Origin: Butyrivibrio sp.
GTDB taxonomy: Bacteria > Bacillota > Clostridia > Lachnospirales > Lachnospiraceae
Assembly: GCF_015056685.1 (NCBI RefSeq)
Contig: NZ_SVFW01000031.1
Span: forward strand, 1 to 11,397
Length of the DNA: 11,397 bases
Direction of reading: 5' to 3'
Position numbers and translations under genes: made by a program. The notes under the pieces were generated by a model. That model had not been told where the DNA came from. It saw only the letters and a program-made list of their open reading frames with translations, and made no database searches. Numbering within the stretch: position 1 is the stretch's first letter; each line of letters starts with the position of its first letter. Below, piece after piece: positions 1 to 5,744 of the stretch.

Positions 1-48
1 GATGAAGGCGCCTCGGACTCTGAATTCAGTGGCAGCAGAAGCGGCTAG
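1..48 (+). CDS. Possible C-terminal tail of an upstream gene (partial)
   Basis: Frame 1 is open from the window edge to a TAG at 46-48 and reads DEGASDSEFSGSRSG. An acidic Ser/Gly-rich tail like this is common at the C-terminus of Gram-positive surface or cell-wall proteins, but nothing in 15 residues identifies a family. A second frame (ATG at 2, stop at 53-55) is also open over this short distance, so the reading is uncertain. A strong palindrome follows 23 bp after the stop. Confidence 0.35.
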   Translation, partial: DEGASDSEFSGSRSG

Positions 49-71
49 TTTCTAGGGAACATGGGCTCGCA

Positions 72-96
72 GCTTTCACATGCCGCATGTGAAAGC
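72..96. repeat. Perfect 12-bp inverted repeat (hairpin)
   Basis: GCTTTCACATGC (72-83) is followed after one base by its exact reverse complement (85-96). As RNA this gives an 11-bp stem with a CCG loop. It lies just after the possible gene end at 48, where a terminator would be expected, but no T-tract follows on either strand, so it is not a classical intrinsic terminator. It may instead be the first piece of the repeat region that follows. Confidence 0.8.
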
Positions 97-164
97 AGGT
101 CTAAAGGGAGTTTATATGTGTACACTATACAAGTAGCAGTTTAGGGAGCCCGAAAGCGTTACCC

Positions 165-465
165 TTTGGGCATATAGCTTGTTTTTAATAGCTCAGCCAC
201 CTGCAATCAAACAGGTTTTGGGCTCATAGCCGGATATCAGGCTTGCAGCCACCCCTCATCATGGATTTCATCGCAGGCGATTGGGCATATACGGTAATAA
301 TCCGGCCGCAGCCACCTTTTTACGGGTGGCCCGAAGCTTGAAATCGGTCTATATGCCCAGTTGAACTTCCATGAGGGGTGGCTGGCATCGCAAAAAGTTG
401 CTATAAGGACAAAATAGTAAAAATCAGAGGTGGCTGGGAGCTTTCCAAAACGCTATATGCCCAAA
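165..465. repeat. Nested six-module fold-back repeat (about 300 bp)
   Basis: Seen directly: the outer ends are a perfect 14-bp inverted pair, TTTGGGCATATAGC (165-178) and its complement (452-465). Inside are nested pairs AGCTCAGCCACCT (190-202) with 428-442, GCCACCCCTCAT (248-259) with 371-382, TGGGCATATA (282-291) with 350-359, and GCCACC (311-316) with GGTGGC (325-330). Every arm is built from one module, TGGGCATATAGC then GCCACC, with the two parts always starting 29 bp apart. GCCACC starts at 196, 248 and 311; GGTGGC starts at 325, 377 and 429. Module spacing is therefore 52 or 63 bp. The second and fifth modules have a degenerate first part (219, 411). No reading frame is conserved across it. 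It could be a long structured RNA, a fold-back mobile element or a protein-binding array; I do not recognise the family. Confidence 0.85.
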
Positions 466-539
466 TCATCCTTTTCATCTAAACATCAATGATTATTTTA
501 TAAAAAGAAAGCATGCGTACAGAAGAAAGATGCTCGCGT

Positions 540-803
540 CATGTCGAAAAAGATGTACAAGACATGAATAATAGAATAAATACCAGATCTCATGCCAAAC
601 GATTCTATTCAAGGCATGAAATTATGAGAAAAATCTGGCACAGCATGTCGAATTACTAAGCAAAGACATTGTATCTGAGTCAAATCACTAACAACATGTC
701 TGGACCACTATACAAAGCATGTGATACTTGCAAAAAATCTCCAAATCATGTCAGAAGCCTCTGCACAAGGCATGAAAATCGAGAAAAATCTCTCGCAGCA
801 TGC
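540..803. repeat. Degenerate 52-bp tandem array of short inverted repeats
   Basis: CATGYC starts at 540, 591, 644, 695, 747 and, truncated, 799. Its inverted partner GRCATG or a close variant lies at 561, 613, 665, 717 and 769. The spacing is 51-53 bp for both halves. Within a unit the two halves are 21-22 bp apart and the next unit follows 30-31 bp later. Unit 2 changes both halves together (CATGCC with GGCATG), as expected if they pair. The DNA between them is mostly unique apart from a recurring CAA before the second half and an AAATCT-like stretch after it. A degenerate earlier unit may exist around 484-515. Short open frames here are chance. Confidence 0.8.
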
Positions 804-867
804 TATAGCCAGGTAAATCTTTATGTTTTCAATATCCCAAGTCTCCAGCTGATTCAATTTCAGCCGC

Positions 868-1194
868 CCCTACTGTTCCAATGTCATTTAGATAAGAAAA
901 TGCAGTAAATGCAAAATAGGCACGCTACGTTCTTCAGATTATCTAGTAGCGTGGACATCTACGTGACACCGCTTTATCTTTAGCCTGTTATCACGTAGTT
1001 TCGCAATGATTTTCTGGCATTCTACGTGATACATCTCCGTTAACAAGCCTCTCCTCACGTATTTTTTCCAAATATCTGTTTAGTTTTACGTGTTCTACTA
1101 CTAATAAAGAGCAGCATCTCACGTAGACGCTATAGATATCATGCTTGTTGCTCTGTCAAATCTTTTTCTTATCTAAATGACATCCCTACTGTTC
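868..1194. mobile_element. Possible MITE-like insertion with 20-bp terminal inverted repeats
   Basis: ATGTCATTTAGATAAGAAAA (881-900) is matched by its exact 20-bp reverse complement at 1164-1183. The direct repeat CCCTACTGTTC lies just outside, at 868-878 and 1184-1194, immediately adjacent on the right and two bases away on the left. Terminal inverted repeats plus flanking direct duplication is how a small non-autonomous insertion looks, and 11 bp is in the range made by IS4-type transposases. No transposase is encoded inside. The contents are the 63-bp palindrome array. A further copy, CTACTGTTC, lies at 1304-1312 inside the next hairpin, so the direct repeat may instead be a recurrent motif. 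The insertion reading is an inference. Confidence 0.5.
921..1127. repeat. 63-64-bp array of TACGTG/CACGTA inverted half-sites
   Basis: TACGTG occurs at 960, 1023 and 1087 and its complement CACGTA at 992, 1056 and 1120. The half-sites alternate every 31-33 bp, about three helical turns, giving a unit of 63-64 bp. The first unit has perfect 8-bp arms (CTACGTGA at 959-966, TCACGTAG at 991-998). In front is a separate 8-bp inverted repeat, CACGCTAC (921-928) with GTAGCGTG (946-953), overlapping a degenerate half-site at 926-931. The DNA between half-sites is not conserved and has no coding capacity. Confidence 0.8.
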
Positions 1195-1243
1195 TCGGAG
1201 TCAGAGCCCGAGGCAATAAAAACTAGCCACACCGAAGGTGCTT

Positions 1244-1374
1244 GCCATTGACGGGTTCTGAGGAAAACGCTACAATGCTGAATCCGACGGTGCGTGAGTC
1301 TAACTACTGTTCCCATCATCTTCACCGTCGGCAGAGCCTGTAGGGCGTTTTCCTCAGGTTCAGTCAATGGTGGC
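1244..1374. repeat. Long imperfect hairpin, arms about 50 bp
   Basis: Three blocks pair in order: GCCATTGAC (1244-1252) with GTCAATGG (1363-1370), CTGAGGAAAACGC (1258-1270) with GCGTTTTCCTCAG (1345-1357), and CCGACGGTG (1284-1292) with CACCGTCGG (1323-1331). The loop is about 30 bases and holds CTACTGTTC (1304-1312), the motif that flanks the preceding element. The right arm ends in GGTGGC (1369-1374), and GCCAC at 1226-1230 could extend the pairing, which recalls the GCCACC modules at 165-465. The stem has bulges and mismatches. A T-run lies only at 1395-1400, too far away for a simple terminator. Confidence 0.8.
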
Positions 1375-1434
1375 GTACGCAGCCGCAATCTAAATTTTTT
1401 AGAATGTTAGAGAAGTTACTTACACATATACAAA

Positions 1435-1483
1435 GGGAAAGTATTCTGAAATATGCTATTTACATATATCAGAATACTCTTCC
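1435..1483. repeat. Hairpin of about 21 bp upstream of the PhoH gene
   Basis: GTATTCTGAAATATG (1441-1455) pairs with CATATATCAGAATAC (1463-1477) around a 7-base loop with one mismatch. Flanking bases extend the stem to about 21 bp with one more mismatch. It marks the end of the repeat region. No U-tract follows on the plus strand (CTTCCTAA), so it is at most a weak terminator. It could be an operator or RNA element. Positions 1484-1532 hold nothing I can identify. Confidence 0.65.
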
Positions 1484-1532
1484 TAATCTACAGATTAAGT
1501 TTCTTCATCAATTGTGCTATTACTTATTGCGT

Positions 1533-1561
1533 TTGACAACACATATTTACTATCTTTAAAT
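1533..1561 (+). promoter_or_regulatory. Candidate distal promoter of the PhoH gene
   Basis: A perfect -35 TTGACA (1533-1538) is followed after 17 bp by TTAAAT (1556-1561), a 4/6 match to the -10 consensus. Transcription from here would give a leader of about 105 nt. Confidence 0.45.
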
Positions 1562-1615
1562 GGTCAAGATTATCATATATTTTTATTACATATCTTTTTC
1601 ATTTTGTATCCCTAA

Positions 1616-1635
1616 ACCACTATATGTGGTATAAT
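1616..1635 (+). promoter_or_regulatory. Extended -10 promoter of the PhoH gene with an overlapping palindrome
   Basis: TGG-TATAAT (1627-1635) is an extended -10 with a perfect hexamer at 1630-1635. No good -35 is seen (TTGTAT at 1604-1609 is 20 bp away). The inverted repeat ACCAC-TATAT-GTGGT (1616-1630) overlaps it and could be an operator. The ribosome binding site AGGGGG (1659-1664) lies 8 nt before the ATG at 1673. Confidence 0.6.
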
Positions 1636-1672
1636 AACAATATAAGTCATACAAATAGAGGGGGACCTACGC

Positions 1673-3064
1673 ATGAAGAAGATCTACGTACTGGACACCA
1701 ACGTTTTGATTCAGGCACCACACGCCTTAAAGTGCTTTGATGATAACGAGGTCGTTCTTCCGCTGGTAGTGTTAGAGGAGCTTGACGCCCACAAGAGAGA
1801 TGAGGGCGAGAGAGGAGCGAATGTACGAGAGGCAATCAGAATTCTCGATCAGCTTCGAGGATCAGGCGATCTGGTTGCAGGTGTAGAGCTTGACAATGGG
1901 GGACTTCTTAGAGTTGAAAAGAACTTTAAAGATGTAGAACTCCCTAAGGATATGGCAGATTATAAATCTGATAATCGTATCCTGAAAGTATGTAAGGGCC
2001 TAAGTGAGGTATCCAAGGTTCAGGTTATTCTTGTAACCAAGGACATTCTGATGAGGATTAAGGCACAGCTCCTTAATATTAAGTCAGAGGACTTCACAAC
2101 AGAACAGGTTGCGGACCATGGCGAGCAGTACAGCGGACGAATATCTGTTTTTGCACCAGAGGAAATCTTTAAGGATTTCAAGAAAAAAGGTATTCCTGTT
2201 GATAAGGTCTATTGCTGTGATGACGATGGAAATCAGTATGCACCTGAGCTGTATGAAAACGAATTTGTAATTGTAAGGGCAGATCAGTCAACTAATAAAA
2301 CCCAGATGGGCCGTGTATCTAAAGGCTTCATCAAAAAACTGGAGTTTGAAAAGAGCCAGCCTTACGGAGTTAAACCAAGGAACGCCGGACAGTATTTCCT
2401 TCAGGAAGCACTCATGCAGCCTGCTGATGTAGCTCCGCTTGTAATTGTAAAGGGTATGGCTGGTACAGCCAAGACATTCTATTCACTTGCTGTAGGTCTT
2501 GAAAAGATGATAAACAGACCGACTGGTGAATATCGAAGGATTCTTGTCTGCAGGCCAAACTCTCAGTTTGATGATGATATTGGTTTCCTCCCCGGCGATG
2601 AACAGGAGAAGATATCACCTCTTATGAGACCGATTATCGATAATCTTGAGCAGCTCATTGACTCCAATGAAGAAGAGAGATATAAGGATGAAAAAGAACT
2701 GCAGGGTAAGACAGATGAGGTCTTTGAAAGAGGAATCGTTCAGTGTGAAGCATTAAACTTCATCAGAGGAAGGTCAATCCTTAAGACCTATCTTATTATT
2801 GATGAAGCTCAGAACATGACTCCAACTCAGGCAAAAGGAATCATTACAAGAGCCGGAAAGGACACCAAGATAATCCTTTTAGGTGATCCTAACCAGATAG
2901 ACAGGCCTTTCCTTGATGAGAGGACAAATGGCTTGTCATATGCTTCAGAGCATATGAAGGGAAGTCCTTATGCATGGCAGATATCCCTTTCTGCAGCAGA
3001 GTGCGAGAGAAGTAAGCTTGCTATGGATGCTATTGAGAGAATGAAAGACAAAAAATATTTTTAA
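1673..3064 (+). CDS. PIN domain-PhoH family ATPase (PhoH2/YlaK type)
   Basis: This 463-aa cytoplasmic protein joins an N-terminal PIN nuclease-like domain (about residues 1-140) to a C-terminal PhoH P-loop ATPase (about 240-463), the architecture called PhoH2. Known members are described as RNA helicase/ribonucleases. PIN acidic positions are visible at D8 (VLDTN), E35/E36, D100 and D124. The ATPase has Walker A at 261-268 (GMAGTAKT), Walker B at 373-379 (LIIDEAQ) and the PhoH signature GDPNQID. Walker A is odd: the glycine normally before the catalytic lysine is A266. The start is fixed by a well-spaced AGGGGG. The gene is monocistronic, with its own promoters and a terminator 21 bp after the stop. 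The family call is firm; the cellular target is unknown. Confidence 0.95.
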   Translation: MKKIYVLDTNVLIQAPHALKCFDDNEVVLPLVVLEELDAHKRDEGERGANVREAIRILDQLRGSGDLVAGVELDNGGLLRVEKNFKDVELPKDMADYKSDNRILKVCKGLSEVSKVQVILVTKDILMRIKAQLLNIKSEDFTTEQVADHGEQYSGRISVFAPEEIFKDFKKKGIPVDKVYCCDDDGNQYAPELYENEFVIVRADQSTNKTQMGRVSKGFIKKLEFEKSQPYGVKPRNAGQYFLQEALMQPADVAPLVIVKGMAGTAKTFYSLAVGLEKMINRPTGEYRRILVCRPNSQFDDDIGFLPGDEQEKISPLMRPIIDNLEQLIDSNEEERYKDEKELQGKTDEVFERGIVQCEALNFIRGRSILKTYLIIDEAQNMTPTQAKGIITRAGKDTKIILLGDPNQIDRPFLDERTNGLSYASEHMKGSPYAWQISLSAAECERSKLAMDAIERMKDKKYF

Positions 3065-3085
3065 TTGAATAATGAGCTTGATCTG

Positions 3086-3120
3086 ACTGGCTTATGCGTC
3101 TTGCATGAGCCAGTTTTTTT
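3086..3120 (+). terminator. Intrinsic terminator of the PhoH gene
   Basis: ACTGGCTTATGC (3086-3097) and GCATGAGCCAGT (3103-3114) form a 12-bp stem with one G-U pair and a 5-base loop, followed by seven T (3114-3120). Confidence 0.92.
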
Positions 3121-3178
3121 ATTTCATAGAAGATTCCTTTAAAGCCATCTCTTTTATTAAAAATTAATCAACATTTTA

Positions 3179-3207
3179 TTGACATTATTTTTCAAAAAGA
3201 ATATTAT
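3179..3207 (+). promoter_or_regulatory. feoA promoter P1
   Basis: TTGACA (3179-3184), 17-bp spacer, TATTAT (3202-3207): a near-consensus vegetative promoter. The expected start near 3214 lies just before the first 16-bp palindrome, so a bound repressor would block it. The leader to feoA would be about 148 nt. The stretch 3121-3178 is very AT-rich and holds nothing else I recognise. Confidence 0.7.
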
Positions 3208-3217
3208 TAAAAAAAGA

Positions 3218-3233
3218 GTTAGCAATAGCTAAC
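3218..3233. promoter_or_regulatory. Metal-repressor-like operator O1
   Basis: GTTAGCAATAGCTAAC is a 16-bp palindrome with GTTAGC/GCTAAC arms, just downstream of P1. It belongs to a set of four similar 16-bp sites, all at the feo genes. The arms resemble the GTTAG/CTAAC core of DtxR/IdeR-type boxes, but the spacing between arms is wider than in the classical DtxR box, so the regulator is not identified. Confidence 0.7.
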
Positions 3234-3247
3234 AATAATCATTATAA
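3233..3247. promoter_or_regulatory. Possible Fur box
   Basis: CAATAATCATTATAA matches 11 of the 14 fixed positions of the Bacillus 7-1-7 Fur box (TGATAAT-N-ATTATCA). It touches the end of operator O1 and lies downstream of promoter P1. The DNA is AT-rich here, so chance is possible. Confidence 0.4.
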
Positions 3248-3291
3248 TTTTCCTGATAAAAAATAAATATTAAATTGTGCAAAACCTGTTG

Positions 3292-3344
3292 TTGACAAAA
3301 AATATCAGTTAGAATAAACTAACATTCGGTTAGCAAGAGGTAAC
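3292..3344 (+). promoter_or_regulatory. feoA promoter P2 covered by operators O2 and O3
   Basis: TTGACA (3292-3297), 17-bp spacer and TAAACT (3315-3320) make a second promoter. Operator O2 (3308-3323, GTTAGAATAAACTAAC) lies over the -10. Operator O3 (3329-3344, GTTAGCAAGAGGTAAC) lies over the first transcribed bases. O2 and O3 are 21 bp apart, two helical turns, which suits cooperative binding on one face. The feoA ribosome binding site AAGGAG follows at 3349-3354. Confidence 0.75.
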
Positions 3345-3361
3345 GAAAAAGGAGTACTGAT

Positions 3362-3574
3362 ATGACATTAAATGAAGCTGTACTTGGTCAAGAGTATGTT
3401 GTTACTGGCGTAGATACAGGTGATGATGAGGATATGAAGAGTTTTCTCTTTTCACTTGGATGCTATAGCGGAGAGAAGATCACAGTTGTAGATAAGAAGC
3501 GTAATCTTGTTGTTGCGATAAAGGATGCGAGATATAACATCGATCCTGAGCTTGCAAGCGCTATTACAATCTGA
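3362..3574 (+). CDS. feoA: FeoA, ferrous iron transport accessory protein
   Basis: This 70-aa cytoplasmic protein has the size and pattern of a FeoA SH3-like domain: an N-terminal stretch with a conserved Gly (LGQEYVVTGV), a central FLFSLGCYSGEKITVV segment and a C-terminal RYNIDPELASAI. FeoA proteins assist the FeoB iron channel, probably by binding its cytosolic part. AAGGAG lies 7 nt before the ATG. It is the first gene of the iron locus and sits behind two promoters with three operator palindromes. A terminator separates it from feoB, 146 bp downstream, so it may be made in excess of FeoB. Confidence 0.93.
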   Translation: MTLNEAVLGQEYVVTGVDTGDDEDMKSFLFSLGCYSGEKITVVDKKRNLVVAIKDARYNIDPELASAITI

Positions 3575-3589
3575 TCATTATCTGAAAGA

Positions 3590-3620
3590 CTGGCATATCA
3601 ATTTATGCCAGATATTTTTT
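3590..3620 (+). terminator. Terminator between feoA and feoB
   Basis: CTGGCATA (3590-3597) and TATGCCAG (3604-3611) form a perfect 8-bp stem with a 6-base loop, followed by ATATTTTTT. It should stop most transcripts from the feoA promoters or act as partial read-through control of feoB. Confidence 0.8.
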
Positions 3621-3628
3621 CACAGGCT

Positions 3629-3644
3629 GTTAGCCATAAGTAAC
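3629..3644. promoter_or_regulatory. Metal-repressor-like operator O4 in front of feoB
   Basis: GTTAGCCATAAGTAAC is the fourth member of the 16-bp operator set, with GTTA/TAAC arms, directly after the feoA terminator. It suggests that feoB also has its own regulated promoter. The best -35 candidate is TTCACA (3619-3624), but no convincing -10 stands at 17 bp; TACAAT (3691-3696) is an isolated -10 candidate. AGGAGG (3708-3713) serves feoB. Confidence 0.6.
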
Positions 3645-3720
3645 TTAGTATGCTCGGATTCATCGTTAGATGCGTCCCTGATAAATAAAATACAATTAGT
3701 TTATTTCAGGAGGAAAAGAA

Positions 3721-5712
3721 ATGAGAATCGCAATGGCTGGTAATCCAAACAGTGGAAAAACTACCATGTACAATGCTCTCACCGGTCGTAATGAAAAAAT
3801 AGGTAACTGGGCGGGCGTTACAGTAGACAAAAAGGAGAGTCCTATTAAAAAGAGCTTCTATGATGGGGACAAGGAGCTTATCGCTGTAGACCTTCCTGGT
3901 GCATATTCAATGTCACCATTTACATCAGAGGAGAGCATCACAAGCGGTTACGTTAAAAATGAGCATCCTGATGCAATCATAAATATTGTTGACGCTACAA
4001 ACCTTAGCAGAAGCTTATTCTTCACAACACAGCTTCTTGAGCTTGGAATTCCTGTTGTAGTTGCACTTAATAAGACAGATTCCAATGATAAAAAAGGTAA
4101 CAAGGTTGATGTAAAGACTTTGTCAGAAAAGCTTGGTTGCCCTGTAATAAATACAGTTGCAACATCAGAGACAGGTCTTAAGGATGTTGTTAAGGCTGCT
4201 GCAGAGCTTGAAGGAAAAGGACAGAAGGCAGCATATTCAGAAGGAAATATCGACCTTTCTAACAAGGCTGAAGTTGAAGAGGCAGACAGAAAGCGTTTCG
4301 AATTTGTAAATAATATCGTAGCAGATGTTGAAAACCGTAAAGTTCTTACAAAAGATAAGAACATCGGCGATACAATTGATAATATTATTACTCATCCGGT
4401 TATCGGTATCGTAGTTTTCGCTGCTATTATGTGGCTTGTATTCTACATCTCACAGACAACAGTAGGTACATGGCTTGCAGATATTCTTGCAGGATGGATC
4501 GAAAGCTTCCAGGGATGGGTTGGAGATGCTATGGCAGATGCTAATCCACTTCTTTATGCCCTTCTTGTTGATGGTATTATTGGTGGTGTTGGTGCCGTAG
4601 TAGGTTTCCTTCCACTTGTTATGGTTATGTACTTCCTCATCGCTCTTTTAGAGGATTGCGGATATATGTCAAGAGCAACAGTAGTTCTTGATCCTATTTT
4701 CAAGAGAGTAGGTCTTTCAGGTAAGTCTGTAATTCCTATGATCATTGGTACAGGTTGTGGTATCCCTGCTATCATGGCATGCAGAACTATCAGAAATGAG
4801 AGAGAAAGACGTGCAACAGCTATGCTTGCAACTTTCATGCCATGTGGTGCTAAGCTTCCTGTTATAGCTCTTTTTGCAGGCGCATTCTTCCCTGAATCAA
4901 AATGGGTTAGCTTCATCTGCTACATGGGTGGTATCCTCCTTATCCTTTTAGGAGCTCTTCTCATCAAGGCTGTTACAGGTATGAAGTACAGAAAGTCATT
5001 CTTCATCATTGAGCTTCCTGAGTACAAGGTTCCAAGTCTTACATTTGCACTTAAGTCAATGCTTGAAAGAGGTAAGGCTTATATCGTTAAGGCAGGAACA
5101 GTTATCTTAGTATGTAACACAGTAGTTCAGATCATGCAGACATTTGACTTCTCATTCCAGCCTGTTGAAGAGGGAATGGAGAGCACTTCAATCCTTGCAG
5201 GCGTAGCAGGACCATTTGCTTATCTTCTTGTTCCTGTAGTTGGCATCGTAAGCTGGCAGCTTGCTGCAGCAGCTATCACAGGCTTTATTGCAAAAGAGAA
5301 CGTTGTAGGAACAATCGCTACAGTTTATGCTATCTCTAACCTCATTGATACAGAGGAACTTGAGCTTATCGGTGAAGGAAATGCAGTAGCAGCAGTTATG
5401 GGAATAACAAAGGTTGCAGCACTTGCATATCTTATGTTTAACTTATATTCACCACCATGTTTCGCAGCACTTGGTGCTATGAACTCTGAAATGAAATCTG
5501 CTAAGTGGCTTTGGGGTGCGATCGCTCTTCAGCTTGCAACAGGATTTACAGTTGGATTCCTTGTATACCAGATTGGTACACTTATCACAACAGGTTCTTT
5601 TGGAGCAGGCTTTGTAGGCGGACTTGTTGCAGTAGCAGTATTTGCAGCAATTATTACATATATCATCAAGAGAAATCAGAAACAGATGGTACTTGAGTAC
5701 AAACTTGGCTGA
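3721..5712 (+). CDS. feoB: FeoB, ferrous iron transporter with N-terminal GTPase
   Basis: This 663-aa membrane protein imports Fe(II). The N-terminal G domain (about 1-160) shows G1 GNPNSGKT (7-14), the switch GVT (32-34), G3 DLPG (57-60), G4 NKTD (117-120) and a G5-like ATSE (147-150). A helical linker to about 220 is followed by the membrane part, with the first Gate motif GTGCGIPAIMACRT (C346), the MPCGAKLP motif (C375), and a second Gate region near CFAALGAMNSE. The length suits short Firmicutes FeoB proteins without long C-terminal extensions. AGGAGG lies 7 nt before the ATG. It is followed by a FeoB-associated small membrane protein, presumably cotranscribed. Operator O4 and a terminator lie upstream. 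Confidence 0.97.
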   Translation: MRIAMAGNPNSGKTTMYNALTGRNEKIGNWAGVTVDKKESPIKKSFYDGDKELIAVDLPGAYSMSPFTSEESITSGYVKNEHPDAIINIVDATNLSRSLFFTTQLLELGIPVVVALNKTDSNDKKGNKVDVKTLSEKLGCPVINTVATSETGLKDVVKAAAELEGKGQKAAYSEGNIDLSNKAEVEEADRKRFEFVNNIVADVENRKVLTKDKNIGDTIDNIITHPVIGIVVFAAIMWLVFYISQTTVGTWLADILAGWIESFQGWVGDAMADANPLLYALLVDGIIGGVGAVVGFLPLVMVMYFLIALLEDCGYMSRATVVLDPIFKRVGLSGKSVIPMIIGTGCGIPAIMACRTIRNERERRATAMLATFMPCGAKLPVIALFAGAFFPESKWVSFICYMGGILLILLGALLIKAVTGMKYRKSFFIIELPEYKVPSLTFALKSMLERGKAYIVKAGTVILVCNTVVQIMQTFDFSFQPVEEGMESTSILAGVAGPFAYLLVPVVGIVSWQLAAAAITGFIAKENVVGTIATVYAISNLIDTEELELIGEGNAVAAVMGITKVAALAYLMFNLYSPPCFAALGAMNSEMKSAKWLWGAIALQLATGFTVGFLVYQIGTLITTGSFGAGFVGGLVAVAVFAAIITYIIKRNQKQMVLEYKLG

Positions 5713-5744
5713 TATTTAAAAGCAATTGTTAGTTAGGAGTTATC

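Noticed and set aside
72..96. Intrinsic terminator
   Set aside because: The stem is perfect, but no T-tract follows on either strand, so it is reported only as an inverted repeat.
540..803. CRISPR array
   Set aside because: The period is regular, but only about 6 bp per half-site is conserved and the sequence between drifts without a fixed 23-47-bp repeat. No cas genes are nearby.
669..908. 79-aa plus-strand open frame
   Set aside because: It lies across the 52-bp array and the left terminal repeat, begins with no ribosome binding site, and its protein has no recognisable pattern.
1173..1388. 71-aa minus-strand open frame
   Set aside because: It coincides with the two arms of the large hairpin, so its peptide repeats the palindrome; there is no ribosome binding site.
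49..1400. A known large RNA such as ROOL, GOLLD or a group II intron
   Set aside because: The repeated modules with 52/63-bp spacing do not match what I know of these families, and no intron-encoded protein or domain V-like hairpin was recognised. A covariance-model search could overturn this.
3948..4916. Minus-strand open frames of 138 and 120 aa inside feoB
   Set aside because: They are antisense shadows of a well-conserved gene, with no ribosome binding site or recognisable protein pattern.
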